59,530 bases of DNA from Betaproteobacteria bacterium (GTDB lineage: Bacteria; Pseudomonadota; Gammaproteobacteria; Burkholderiales; SG8-41): positions 1 to 59,530 of the forward strand of contig OMIN01000095.1 in NCBI GenBank assembly GCA_900299145.1, written 5' to 3'. The translations under genes and the position numbers were made by a program. The stretch's first letter is position 1. Each line of letters opens with the position of its first letter. Shown piece by piece: positions 1 through 8,115 of the stretch. The notes beneath the pieces are model-generated. The model did not search any database. It saw nothing but the letters and a program-made list of their open reading frames with translations, and was not told where the DNA came from.

Positions 1-1099
1 GAGCTGGGTCTACGTGTCGCGCATGAATGGCTGGACATTGACGCGGCTCGACATGACGCACCAACTCATCGAATGCATGGTGGGACATCGCACACGGCTC
101 GCGCAGGAATCGCCAGCGCGCCGCGACGCGCGCGAAGACCAGATAATCCAGGATTACCTGCGCGTGTCGCGCGGCATGGATAATTCCGGCGTGGCAGTGT
201 TCGCGGGCGTGCCCGGTGGCTGGGGTGTGATCGGGCTGCTGGGGCTCGCGCCGGCGTTCGTCGCGGGCAACGCCAGCCCGGCGGGCATGGCGATTGCATT
301 TGGCGGCCTGCTGCTGGCGAGCCGCGCGTTCACCGGTGTGGCCAACGGCATGTCCGCGCTGGCGGGCGCGCTGATTGCGTGGCGGCAGGTGGGGCCGATG
401 TTCCGCGCTGGCGCGGGCGCGGATGACACCGGCAAGGCGCCGTTTTTGAATGCAGCGCAGGTTGACCGTGAATCGGGCCTCGCTCAGCCATCAAAACTGA
501 TAGACGCCAGCGACATGGTGTTTCGCTACCAGGCGCAGGGTGCGCCAGTGTTAAGCGGTGTCGATCTGACGATTCATCACGGCGAACGGCTGTTGCTGGA
601 AGGTCCCTCCGGCGGAGGCAAATCCACGCTGGCGTCGCTGCTTGCGGGGTTGCGCAGGGCGGAATCCGGCCTGTTGCTGTTGAACGGGCTGGACCGCCAC
701 ACGCTGGGCGCGTACTGGCACGCGCTGGCCACCGAAGCGCCGCAGTTTCATGAAAATCATATTCTGAGCGGCACGCTCGGCTTTAATTTGCTGATGGGCC
801 GCAACTGGCCTGCCAGCGAGGCAGAGCTGGACGAAGCGAAAGCGCTGTGCGAGGAACTGGGCTTGGGAGAACTGTTGCAACGCATGCCATCGGGCATGAT
901 GCAAATGGTGGGCGAGACGGGCTGGCAGTTGTCGCATGGCGAGAAGAGCCGCATATTCCTCGCGCGAGCGCTGCTGCAAAAATCGCAGCTCGTCATCATG
1001 GATGAGAGTTTTGCCGCGCTTGACCCGGAATCTTTGAAGCTATGCCTGGAATGCGCGTTCCGGCGTGCGCAAACGCTGATGGTGATTGCGCACCCGTAA
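1..1099 (+). CDS. ABC exporter, fused permease/ATP-binding protein (5' partial)
   Basis: The reading frame is open from base 2, so the gene begins upstream of the window. The visible part holds the end of a membrane domain with hydrophobic stretches (GGWGVIGLLGLAPAFVAG and IAFGGLLLASRAF), then an ATPase domain. That domain has Walker A GPSGGGKSTL, signature LSHGEKSRI and Walker B LVIMDESFAALD. The protein stops two residues after the H-loop histidine motif (VIAHP), so the tail usually found after this point is almost absent. It is probably a half-size exporter acting as a dimer in the inner membrane. The substrate cannot be told. The GTG at 14 is internal, not the start. Confidence 0.8.
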   Translation, partial: SWVYVSRMNGWTLTRLDMTHQLIECMVGHRTRLAQESPARRDAREDQIIQDYLRVSRGMDNSGVAVFAGVPGGWGVIGLLGLAPAFVAGNASPAGMAIAFGGLLLASRAFTGVANGMSALAGALIAWRQVGPMFRAGAGADDTGKAPFLNAAQVDRESGLAQPSKLIDASDMVFRYQAQGAPVLSGVDLTIHHGERLLLEGPSGGGKSTLASLLAGLRRAESGLLLLNGLDRHTLGAYWHALATEAPQFHENHILSGTLGFNLLMGRNWPASEAELDEAKALCEELGLGELLQRMPSGMMQMVGETGWQLSHGEKSRIFLARALLQKSQLVIMDESFAALDPESLKLCLECAFRRAQTLMVIAHP

Positions 1100-1152
1100 C
1101 GGCGAACCGGCGCACATTGCATTGCGCGCCGTACGAGTAAACCGCAGAGCGG

Positions 1153-1830
1153 CTAGCTCTGCAGCGCCGCTTCCTTCGGCTTCATGCCCTGCTTTTCCAG
1201 CACCGATTGCAGCACTTCGTAATAGTGCCAGCCGTTAATCCGCGTGCGGCCGAGGAAGATTGTTGGTGTGCTGGTGATGCCGATGCGGCGCGCCTGATTA
1301 CAGGCTTCGAGCGCGCGTTCGGCGTATTGGCCTTCGGCAAGCGCAGTTTCGAGTTCGTCGACATCAAGGCCCACGCGTTCAGCGGCCTTGAGCAAGGTGT
1401 CGATTTCGCCGATGTCGCCGCCTTCGGTCCACATCACATCGTAGATGGCGGTTTTATAAGCGAAATCCAGCCCATAATCGCAGGCGAATTCGAGCGCCTC
1501 AAAAGCACGGAAGCTGTACTGGCGTTTTTCGGGATACTGCTTGATGCGCGCGAACTGGTCGGGCGCCATTTCCTTCATCCACGCGTTGCGGCGTTCGGCC
1601 TTGGCGAGGGCATCGGCACTGCTGTCGCGCGGGCAGCCTTCGGGCGGGGTGTCAGGGTGCAGCCAGTGCGGGCGCCACATTGGCGTAACGCCGTAGTCGC
1701 GTGCGATGCGGTCGATCTGTTCCACCGCGAGAAAGCTGTAAGGGCACACAAAATCCGCAAATACGGCGACGCGAAACGGTTGTTGCGCGGTTTCTTTTGC
1801 GGGTTCCTTGGTTTCAACGGTTGCTGTCAT
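1153..1830 (-). CDS. DsbA-family (FrnE/HCCA isomerase-like) oxidoreductase
   Basis: This 225-residue protein has a thioredoxin fold of the DsbA/FrnE type. The N-terminal strand is followed by FVCPYSFLAVEQ, with C29-P-Y-S in place of a CXXC pair. The C-terminal part has the cis-Pro region ITSTPTIFLGRTRINGWHYYEVLQ. With a single active-site cysteine it more likely acts as a glutathione-dependent isomerase/transferase or monothiol oxidoreductase than as a disulfide former. There is no signal peptide, so it is cytoplasmic. The ATG at 1830 is preferred over the GTG two codons earlier because GGAGG lies about 8 nt upstream of it. The substrate is unknown. Confidence 0.8.
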   Translation of the reverse strand: MTATVETKEPAKETAQQPFRVAVFADFVCPYSFLAVEQIDRIARDYGVTPMWRPHWLHPDTPPEGCPRDSSADALAKAERRNAWMKEMAPDQFARIKQYPEKRQYSFRAFEALEFACDYGLDFAYKTAIYDVMWTEGGDIGEIDTLLKAAERVGLDVDELETALAEGQYAERALEACNQARRIGITSTPTIFLGRTRINGWHYYEVLQSVLEKQGMKPKEAALQS

Positions 1831-1901
1831 CACAGACCTCCGGTTTGCCAGACTTCCATTCAGTTAAATCGCTCGCGTTCGCTTAAATGACGCGCGTTCC
1901 T

Positions 1902-2684
1902 TCAAATGGCTCGCGCCATGGCCGCCGCAGCTTCCACCGAAAGCGCGTCGCCGGTGATGCCGCCTTCGAGCGCATCCTTGTCGAACGTGAGGAACGCCAC
2001 GGACGCGCCTGCCTCGCCCGTGATTATAGGCTCAACTGGCTCGTCGCTGCGCACGTAGCGAAATCCCGGCGGGCCGATTTCCCGGCCGTCCATGAACACC
2101 GAGCCTTCGAGCACGACTTCAAAGCGCCCGTAAGCCGGCGCTGGCATGCCGAGCGCCGCGTGCGGTGGGTTGCGCGTCACCACGGCTGCGGGGCCGTAAT
2201 CCGGGGGGATCAGAAACTTGAATTCACCGGTATCGGCGTTGTTCTCGCCGCGAGGCAGCGGCTGCCATTGAAAATCCGCCGCCAGCGCGGCATACAGGCG
2301 TCCCTGAAGATTGATCTGCCGCCGCGCTTCCAGATTGCCCATGGCAATAATGCCGCCGGCGCGCGGGTGCAGTACCAGCATGTCGTGGCTGCCAGACACC
2401 GCGAACGGGCCGTAGGGCATGTTGTGATCGGTGTAATGGATCGCCAGCGATTCAAGGTGTTTCACGCCGCGCGGAAAATCCATCGCGCCGTTGAGCAGCA
2501 ACTGGAACTGCGCGGTGAGATGCATGTGCGCGTAGACGGAAGGGCAGTCGTCAAAGCGAAAACGCATCGCTTCCGGCCCGCCGTCTTCGCCGGAGAGCAG
2601 CAACTGACAGGCGAACGTGATCCCTTCGGAAACGCTGCGTTTCCAGGGGGCGTTGGCGGAATCGACTATGTAGCTTTGAGGCAT
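1902..2684 (-). CDS. Cupin-like protein of unknown function
   Basis: A 260-residue soluble protein starting at MPQSYIVDS. The frame stays open 48 codons further upstream, but that stretch does not look coding. Beta-rich segments with HLTAQFQLLLNG, HYTDHNMPYGPF and a second repeat near FEVVLEGSVFMDGREIGPPGFRYV suggest a two-barrel cupin with scattered histidines. No specific family is recognised. It lies 71 nt from the oppositely facing DsbA-family gene and is divergent from the TusA-like gene. A metal-binding or dioxygenase-like role is only a guess from the fold. Confidence 0.65.
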   Translation of the reverse strand: MPQSYIVDSANAPWKRSVSEGITFACQLLLSGEDGGPEAMRFRFDDCPSVYAHMHLTAQFQLLLNGAMDFPRGVKHLESLAIHYTDHNMPYGPFAVSGSHDMLVLHPRAGGIIAMGNLEARRQINLQGRLYAALAADFQWQPLPRGENNADTGEFKFLIPPDYGPAAVVTRNPPHAALGMPAPAYGRFEVVLEGSVFMDGREIGPPGFRYVRSDEPVEPIITGEAGASVAFLTFDKDALEGGITGDALSVEAAAAMARAI

Positions 2685-2886
2685 GGGAATGGAATCGGCG
2701 GTCCGGTTAACCTTACAATCGCAAGACGCATTGTATGCAAGGCGCACGCGGCTTGCAAAAAATGGGAAAACGGGGCATGGAATTCGGGTATGGAATTTAC
2801 GAAGATGCGCTGTAAGGAAACCCGCCACGGCGGCGACCGATGACGTATCATCGTCCCGTCACGTACGCAGATGAAATAGCTTTTGC

Positions 2887-3144
2887 ATGACTGTCATCAA
2901 TGAATCCGGCGATTCATTTGCCACCGACGCGCAGTGGGACGCAGGCGATCTGGGCTGCGGCGATCTGGTGTTGGCATTGCGCTCGCGGTTGAACGCCATG
3001 CCCGGCCAAGTGCTGCTGGTGACCGCGCGCGATGCGGGTGCTCGCGAGGACATTCCAGCATTTTGCCGCATGACGGGGCACCAGTTGCTGAACGCAGATA
3101 CAGCCAGTGCGCGTTACAGGATACGTGCACGCATGCCTAAGTAG
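2887..3144 (+). CDS. TusA/SirA-like sulfur carrier protein
   Basis: An 85-residue protein with the TusA fold pattern. The sequence WDAGDLGCGDLVLALRSRL resembles the family's CPxP helix, but the proline after the active cysteine is replaced by glycine. It is followed by the strand GQVLLVTARDAGAREDIPAFCRMTGH. TusA-like proteins carry persulfide sulfur on this cysteine. It is followed 46 nt later by a DsrE-family gene, a common partner in sulfur relay. The C-terminal arm is short and basic. It may feed sulfur to a molybdenum cofactor or thiolation pathway, but that is inferred only from its neighbours. Confidence 0.75.
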   Translation: MTVINESGDSFATDAQWDAGDLGCGDLVLALRSRLNAMPGQVLLVTARDAGAREDIPAFCRMTGHQLLNADTASARYRIRARMPK

Positions 3145-3154
3145 CTAAGTATTG

Positions 3155-3180
3155 TAAGTATCTGTTTTAATTAATTTATT
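3155..3180 (+). repeat. AT-rich boundary motif, copy 1
   Basis: Reads TAAGTATCTGTTTTAATT and onward. It lies between the TusA-like and DsrE genes, 10 nt before the DsrE start, with the Shine-Dalgarno TGGAGG just after it. Confidence 0.8.
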
Positions 3181-3190
3181 TGGAGGCATC

Positions 3191-3553
3191 ATGGCAGGAA
3201 AATTTGTCATCAGTTTGACGCGCGCGAAAGACGACGCGGATCGTGCGACGGTTGCATTTGTGGTGGCCAACGCGGCAGTGGCCGGCGACAAAGATGTGGT
3301 GATGTTTCTGAGCCTTGAAGGCGTGCGTCTGTCGCAGAAAGGCTATGCCGATGACGTGCACGAATCCGGCTTCGCGCCGCTAAAGGAATTGATGACGAAT
3401 TTCGTCAACGCCGGCGGCAAGATTTACGTGTGCACGCCATGTTTGAAGAAACGCAATCTCGACGAAAACAATCTGGTGCCCGGTGCGATCATGGCAGGTG
3501 GTGCGAAGGTGGTGGAATTCATGGGTGAGGCCTGCCCGAGCTTGAGTTACTGA
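3191..3553 (+). CDS. DsrE-family protein
   Basis: A 120-residue cytoplasmic protein of the DsrE/DsrF-like fold. The N-terminal strand KFVISLTRAKDD is followed by a helix, then VVMFLSLEGVRL, a helix GFAPLKELMTNFVNAGG, and YVCTPCLKKRNL holding two cysteines in a CxxC pair. It ends near GEACPSLSY. The family transfers or holds sulfane sulfur. TGGAGG sits a few nt upstream of the ATG. The phnD-like gene starts 8 nt after the stop, so the two are very likely co-transcribed, an unusual pairing of sulfur relay and an importer. Confidence 0.85.
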   Translation: MAGKFVISLTRAKDDADRATVAFVVANAAVAGDKDVVMFLSLEGVRLSQKGYADDVHESGFAPLKELMTNFVNAGGKIYVCTPCLKKRNLDENNLVPGAIMAGGAKVVEFMGEACPSLSY

Positions 3554-3561
3554 GTAAGTTT

Positions 3562-4443
3562 GTGGTTACGCGTAGAAAATTTGCGACGGCAACCTCGGGC
3601 GCGGTGACTATGTTGGCGCTGGGTGCGCTGCGGCCTGCGTTTGCGCAATCCAGAAAGCCTCTGCGCTTTGCCGTCGGTCCGTTTTTGCCTAGCGCCGAAG
3701 ACACTCGCAAGGCATTTGGCCCGGTGTTCGCGCATGTGGCGAAGGAGCTTGGCGTCGAGCACGAACTTTCGGTCACCACCGACTGGGCAGGCATGGCGGT
3801 GGCGATGGCTTCAGGCAATCTCGATCTTGCGTGGATGGGGCCGTGGGGATACGTGATCGCCAACAACGCGTCGGATTGTCAGGCCATCGCCACGGTCAAG
3901 TATGACGGCAAACCGGTGTATCACGCTATTGTAGTCGGGCGGCCCGAACTGAAAATCGCCAAGTTTCCGCAGGATGCGAAAGGGCTGTCGATGTCGTTCG
4001 CGGATGTCGGCTCGACCTCGGGCTGGCTGGTGCCGACGTGGTACGCCAAGGAAGTTTGGAAAATCGATCCGAAAACGTTTTGGAAATACAGCGAGGGCGC
4101 ATCGCACCCGGCAAATGAAATTGCCGTGCAGGCGGGGCAGACCGATCTGGCCACCGATTTCGACCGCAACCGTAACGCGATGATTGCCAGCGGCCGCATC
4201 AAGGCCGAGAGCACGAAAATTTTCTGGACATCCGACCCGCTGCCCAATGATGCCATCGCGGTGCCCATGGGCGCGCCGCGCGAGTTTACCGACCGCGTGC
4301 GGAGGATTCTGACGGCGATTACGCCGGAACAGGCCAGGACGCTGCTGCCGCCACGCTACACCGGCTTTGTCGCCGCGACCCATAAGTCTTACGAAATGAT
4401 CGAGAAAGCGGGCGTCGCTGTGGGCAAGATCAAGCCCCGGTAA
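3562..4443 (+). CDS. phnD: PhnD-like periplasmic substrate-binding protein
   Basis: This 293-residue protein begins at GTG. It has a twin-arginine-like signal (VTRRKFATATSGAV...RPAFAQ) and then the PhnD fold: LRFAVGPFLPSAEDTRKAFGPV, NLDLAWMGPWGYV and FADVGSTSGWLVP. The SVGSTSG-like anion-binding motif is typical of phosphonate/phosphite/phosphate-binding proteins of ABC importers. It is followed directly by phnE (4-base ATG/TAA overlap style) and phnC. No C-P lyase or phosphite dehydrogenase gene is in the window, so the ligand is uncertain. The operon also carries TusA-like and DsrE genes upstream. Confidence 0.85.
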   Translation: MVTRRKFATATSGAVTMLALGALRPAFAQSRKPLRFAVGPFLPSAEDTRKAFGPVFAHVAKELGVEHELSVTTDWAGMAVAMASGNLDLAWMGPWGYVIANNASDCQAIATVKYDGKPVYHAIVVGRPELKIAKFPQDAKGLSMSFADVGSTSGWLVPTWYAKEVWKIDPKTFWKYSEGASHPANEIAVQAGQTDLATDFDRNRNAMIASGRIKAESTKIFWTSDPLPNDAIAVPMGAPREFTDRVRRILTAITPEQARTLLPPRYTGFVAATHKSYEMIEKAGVAVGKIKPR

Positions 4444-5303
4444 TGGGTCCGGCTGAGTCAAACGTCGGGCCGCGACAGACGGCAAGCGCGAACGCGAATG
4501 TAATCGAAGCCCTGAGCGCGCTCGAGGCGCGGCAAGCCTGGATGGGGCCGCGCGGCCTGCGGCTGACGGCCGTGTTGATTGCGCTCGTCGTGTTCTACAG
4601 CGTGTGTGCGTGGCTGGCGAAAGTCGATCCGGTAAAGCTCGCCAGCGGCTTGCCCAAGCTCGGCCACTGGCTGGCGCAGGCGTGGCCCCCCAAGGTGGAC
4701 GAGTTGCCGCTGTTCATGCTGCGCACGGCGGAAACCGTGGCGATGGCGGCCATCGGCACCACGGCGGCGGTGTTGCTGGCGTTGCCGATGGCGTTGCTCG
4801 GTTGCCGCAATCTCACGCCATTCCCCCGGCTGTATTACCCGGTGCGCTGGTTCCTCAACGGGCTGCGCGGCATTGATTCGTTCGTGTTTGCGCTGCTGTT
4901 CGTGGCGGCGGTGGGGCTGGGGCCATTCGCCGGTGTGTTGGGCATCGCACTGCATACGTGGGGCAGCGCCGCGAAGTTTTTTGCCGATCATCTGGAGAAC
5001 ACACAAATGGGGCCGTACGACGCGGTGCGTGCCACCGGCGCCGGGCGCTTCACCGCGATCAGCTACGCGCTGGCGCCGGACGTGCTGCCGGTGTTCGCGT
5101 CGATTTCGCTCTTCTGGTGGGAATTCAACGTTCGCGCGTCCACCGTGCTGGGTGTGGTGGGTGCGGGCGGCATCGGGCAGGAGTTGAAAAACAGCATGGA
5201 CCTGCTCGACTTCAGCCGTCTGTTCACGATCATCGCGGTGATTCTGATCGTGGTGACGCTGCTCGATCAACTGTCAAACTGGCTGCGCCGCAGACTCACG
5301 TGA
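4443..5303 (+). CDS. phnE: PhnE-like ABC transporter permease
   Basis: A 286-residue inner-membrane permease. After a cytoplasmic N-terminus comes a first membrane helix (LTAVLIALVVFYSVCAWLA). Several further helices follow, and the binding-protein-dependent permease (EAA-type) region is at GPYDAVRATGAGRFTAISYALAPDVLP, followed by FNVRASTVLGVVGAGGIGQEL. These match PhnE. Its ATG shares its first base with the phnD stop codon, so translation is coupled. It pairs with the ATPase PhnC 13 nt downstream. Confidence 0.88.
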   Translation: MGPAESNVGPRQTASANANVIEALSALEARQAWMGPRGLRLTAVLIALVVFYSVCAWLAKVDPVKLASGLPKLGHWLAQAWPPKVDELPLFMLRTAETVAMAAIGTTAAVLLALPMALLGCRNLTPFPRLYYPVRWFLNGLRGIDSFVFALLFVAAVGLGPFAGVLGIALHTWGSAAKFFADHLENTQMGPYDAVRATGAGRFTAISYALAPDVLPVFASISLFWWEFNVRASTVLGVVGAGGIGQELKNSMDLLDFSRLFTIIAVILIVVTLLDQLSNWLRRRLT

Positions 5304-5316
5304 CAGGCCGACTGGC

Positions 5317-6081
5317 ATGAACCCCAACACGCCCCGCTTGCGGCTCGAAAATGTCGGCAAGGCATTCAATGGCCGCGACGCCCTGCGTGACATCGGCTTT
5401 GATGTCGCTGAACATGAGTTCGTGGCCTTGCTGGGCGCCAGCGGCGCGGGCAAGACCACGCTACTGCGTTGTGTGTCGGGTTTGCTGACGCCGGATCACG
5501 GAACGGTCTATGTTTCTGGTACGCGTGTAAGCGACCTGCAGGGCCGCGAACGCCGCCGCGTGTCGGTGATTTTTCAGCAATTTAATCTGGTGGGGCGCAT
5601 GTCCGCGCTGGGCAATGTGCTGGCTGGAAGATTGGGCCATGTGCCGGCGTGGCGCGGCATCACGCGGCGTTTCGAGCGCGCGGATCAGTTGCTCGCGCTG
5701 GAGTGCCTTGAGCGCGTGGGGTTGCTTGATCTTGCCGCGCAGCGCGCTGATACGCTCTCGGGTGGGCAACAGCAGCGCGTGGCGATTGCGCGCGCGCTGG
5801 CGCAGCGGCCAGATTTGATCGTGGCCGATGAGCCGGTGGCGAGCCTTGATCCGGCCAACGGCGCGGGCATCCTCGAATTGCTGCGCACCATTTGCCGCGA
5901 AGAAGGCGTGTCGGTGCTGTGCAGCCTGCATCAGGTGCATCTGGCGCGCCAGTACGCGGACCGGTTGATCGGCCTTGCCAATGGGCAATTGGCGTGGAAC
6001 GTCAAAGCAGCGGATGTCGACGAAGACAGGGCGCAAGCGCTCTATGGTTCAGCCGCTGCATCTGCCGCAACGCGTGGGTAA
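5317..6081 (+). CDS. phnC: PhnC-like ABC transporter ATP-binding protein
   Basis: A 254-residue ATPase with Walker A GASGAGKTT (residues 40-48), Q-loop FQQFN, signature LSGGQQQRV (147-155), Walker B LIVADEP and H-loop SLHQVHLA. It energises the PhnDE importer. The gene order D-E-C differs from the C-D-E order common in phosphonate operons. It ends 64 nt before the ModE-like gene on the same strand, so run-on transcription into the molybdenum block is possible. Confidence 0.88.
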   Translation: MNPNTPRLRLENVGKAFNGRDALRDIGFDVAEHEFVALLGASGAGKTTLLRCVSGLLTPDHGTVYVSGTRVSDLQGRERRRVSVIFQQFNLVGRMSALGNVLAGRLGHVPAWRGITRRFERADQLLALECLERVGLLDLAAQRADTLSGGQQQRVAIARALAQRPDLIVADEPVASLDPANGAGILELLRTICREEGVSVLCSLHQVHLARQYADRLIGLANGQLAWNVKAADVDEDRAQALYGSAAASAATRG

Positions 6082-6145
6082 AATGATGTATCCATTCCGC
6101 GTCTTTTTGCCCGGCAGATTGCTTCACGTAAAAAATTAAACCGCC

Positions 6146-6538
6146 ATGCGTTATCCCGGCCTAACCTTACGCATACTCGGCGGCGCGCAGCCCGCGATGG
6201 GGCCGGGCAAGGCCGCGCTGATCGAGCGCATTGCGGCCAGCGGTTCGATTTCTGCCGCCGCGCGTGACATGGGCATGTCGTACCGACGCGCGTGGCAACT
6301 GGTGGAGGCGATCAACGCCAGTTTCGCCGAGCCGGTTGTGGTTACTGCCACCGGCGGAAAACGTGGCGGCGGGGCGTCGGTGACGCCATTCGGCCGCGAT
6401 TTGGTTGCCCGTTTTCACGCGATGGAAGATAAAGCTTCGGCGGCTATTGCTGACGATCTTGCGCAGTTCAAGGTGCAATTGGCCACGCGCCGGATGCCTC
6501 CAGCGCGCAAACCTGCGGTGCGGCGTAAAACCCGCTAG
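6146..6538 (+). CDS. ModE-like winged-helix regulator (DNA-binding domain only)
   Basis: A 130-residue protein matching the N-terminal LysR-type winged helix of ModE: KAALIERIAASGSISAAARDMGMSYRRAWQLVEAIN, then the wing region GGKRGGGASVTPFGRDLVARF. The paired molybdate-binding (Di-MOP) domain of full ModE is absent, and the protein ends in a basic tail. It sits directly upstream of modABC and of a perfect ModE-type palindrome at 6577-6602, so it probably controls that operon. Without a MOP domain, how molybdate would be sensed is unclear. Confidence 0.85.
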   Translation: MRYPGLTLRILGGAQPAMGPGKAALIERIAASGSISAAARDMGMSYRRAWQLVEAINASFAEPVVVTATGGKRGGGASVTPFGRDLVARFHAMEDKASAAIADDLAQFKVQLATRRMPPARKPAVRRKTR

Positions 6539-6576
6539 ATATTGCGGCTAATCGTAGTTGTGTGCGGGACCGGAAT

Positions 6577-6602
6577 TCGTTATATTCTGGAAAATATAAC
6601 GA
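6577..6602. promoter_or_regulatory. ModE-type operator upstream of modA
   Basis: Perfect inverted repeat: TCGTTATATT (6577-6586), six-base spacer, AATATAACGA (6593-6602). It matches the known ModE-box pattern CGnTATAT-N-ATATAnCG. It ends 5 nt before the ATG at 6608, so a bound regulator would block the start of the modABC transcript. Confidence 0.8.
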
Positions 6603-6607
6603 TTGCA

Positions 6608-7411
6608 ATGAATAGATATAAGTATATGTATTTATTGAGATTTTTGTTGTCGATTGGAGTGGCGTTTAGCCTGTTCGCCGCTTCCGACACCTGGGCGCAA
6701 ACTCGCGCGGACGTCACCGTCTATGCCGCCGCCAGCCTGAAGGAAAGTCTGGATGCACTTGCACGTCAGTTTGAAAAGCAGCAGGCGCTCAGTGTGCGCG
6801 TGTCCTATGGCGCGACCTCTGCATTGGCGCGCCAGATTGAAAAAGGCGCACCGGCGGACGTATTCATCGCCGCCGATCTGGAATGGATGGATTATCTGGC
6901 GCGGCGCCAGTTGCTTCGCGTTGCCACGCGCGGGAATCTGTTGTCCAACCGGCTGGTGCTGATTGCGCCCGCCGACAGCAAGGTGGCGTTAACCATCGCG
7001 CCAAAATTTCCACTGGCCGAAGCACTGGGCGCAAACCGTCTCGCGCTGGCCGACCCGGCGAGCGTGCCCGCCGGCAAATATGCGCGCGCGGCGCTGGAAG
7101 CGCTGGGCGTGTGGCCGGCGGTTTCATCGCGGATCGCGCCGGGCGAAAACGTGCGTGCCGCGATGGCGCTGGTGGCGCGCGGCGAAGCGCCACTGGGCAT
7201 TGTTTACCGCACCGATGTGCTGGCCGAAAGCCGGGTGCGTGTCATCGGCGAGTTTCCCGCCAGCCTGCATTCACCGATTGTTTATCCGGCGGCGGTACTG
7301 GCTGAGAGCCGCTCTCCATCCGCGCAAGTGTTGTTGCAGTTTTTGCGATCCGCCGAAGCGCGCTCGGTTTGGCGCAAATACGGTTTTGTGGTTGAGGCAG
7401 CAGGGCGCTAG
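6608..7411 (+). CDS. modA: Molybdate ABC transporter substrate-binding protein ModA
   Basis: The first section is a signal peptide (YLLRFLLSIGVAFSLFA...TWAQ). It is followed by the ModA signatures VTVYAAASLKESLDALA, VSYGATSALARQIEKGAPADVFIAAD and NLLSNRLVLIAP. It binds molybdate or tungstate in the periplasm. The ATG at 6608 or the in-frame ATG at 6626 could be used; neither has a good Shine-Dalgarno. The frame is also open further upstream through the operator, which is unlikely to be translated. The AT-rich boundary motif at 6619 overlaps the first codons. It is the first gene of modABC. Confidence 0.93.
   Translation: MNRYKYMYLLRFLLSIGVAFSLFAASDTWAQTRADVTVYAAASLKESLDALARQFEKQQALSVRVSYGATSALARQIEKGAPADVFIAADLEWMDYLARRQLLRVATRGNLLSNRLVLIAPADSKVALTIAPKFPLAEALGANRLALADPASVPAGKYARAALEALGVWPAVSSRIAPGENVRAAMALVARGEAPLGIVYRTDVLAESRVRVIGEFPASLHSPIVYPAAVLAESRSPSAQVLLQFLRSAEARSVWRKYGFVVEAAGR
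6619..6645 (+). repeat. AT-rich boundary motif, copy 2 (overlaps modA start)
   Basis: Reads TAAGTATATGTATTTATTGA then GATTTTT. The usual TATTTG is TATATG here, which creates an in-frame ATG (6626) within modA's signal-peptide region. Confidence 0.75.
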
Positions 7412-7413
7412 TT

Positions 7414-8115
7414 GTGTTGACTCCCGAAGAACTCGAAATCGTCAGGTTGAGTGTCAAGGTGGCACTCGTCAGCGTGGCCATCAGCGTGCCGTTCGGCGTA
7501 GCCGTGGCGTACGCGCTGGCGCGCTGGCAGTTTCCCGGCAAGAGTTTGTTTGATGCGCTGGTGCATTTGCCGCTGGTGTTGCCGCCGGTGGTGGTTGGCT
7601 ACTGGCTGTTGTTGCTGTTTGGCCGGCGCGCGCCGCTCGGCCAGTTTCTGGAGCAATGGTTCGGCATAGTCGTGGCGTTTCGCTGGAGCGGCGCGGCGAT
7701 AGCCAGCGCGGTAATGAGTTTTCCGCTGATGGTGCGCGCGATGCGGCTGTCGATGGAAAGCATAGACCCCAAGCTGGAGGCCGCCGCACAGACGCTGGGC
7801 GCGGGGCGCTGGGGTGTGTTACTTACCATCACGTTGCCACTCGCGTTGCCGGGCATACTCACCGGCATGCTGCTGGCGTTTGCGCGCAGCCTCGGTGAAT
7901 TTGGCGCGACGATCACCTTTGTGTCGAATATCCCCGGTGAAACGCAGACCTTGCCGCTGGCGATTTACGCGCTGTGGCAATCGCCCGGGGGCGAAGCGGC
8001 CGCGCAACGGCTGTGCGTGTTGTCACTGGCGCTGTCGCTGGCGGCGCTGCTCGTTTCAGAAGCGCTGGTGCGCCGCGCCAACCGGCGCGTGAGGGGTGAC
8101 GATGCTGAGCGTTGA
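7414..8115 (+). CDS. modB: Molybdate ABC transporter permease ModB
   Basis: A 233-residue inner-membrane permease with about five helices. It has typical ModB text: LPLVLPPVVVGYWLLLLFGRRAPLG, MSFPLMVRAMRLSMESIDPKLEAAAQTLGAGRW, and the EAA-type loop LARSLGEFGATITFVSNIPGETQTLPLAIY. It starts at GTG two bases after the modA stop. The next gene, modC, begins inside its last codons, showing tight coupling. Confidence 0.94.
   Translation: MLTPEELEIVRLSVKVALVSVAISVPFGVAVAYALARWQFPGKSLFDALVHLPLVLPPVVVGYWLLLLFGRRAPLGQFLEQWFGIVVAFRWSGAAIASAVMSFPLMVRAMRLSMESIDPKLEAAAQTLGAGRWGVLLTITLPLALPGILTGMLLAFARSLGEFGATITFVSNIPGETQTLPLAIYALWQSPGGEAAAQRLCVLSLALSLAALLVSEALVRRANRRVRGDDAER

Noticed and set aside
1207-1890. 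A 227-codon plus-strand open frame
   Set aside because: It is antisense to the DsbA-family gene, which has recognisable motifs and a Shine-Dalgarno; the plus-strand translation has no family features.
3191-3553. Selenocysteine in the DsrE protein, or in the peroxiredoxin at 58046
   Set aside because: Both have ordinary cysteine codons at the active positions and end at normal lengths; the only TGA in each that could be read through lies at the expected C-terminus or is absent.
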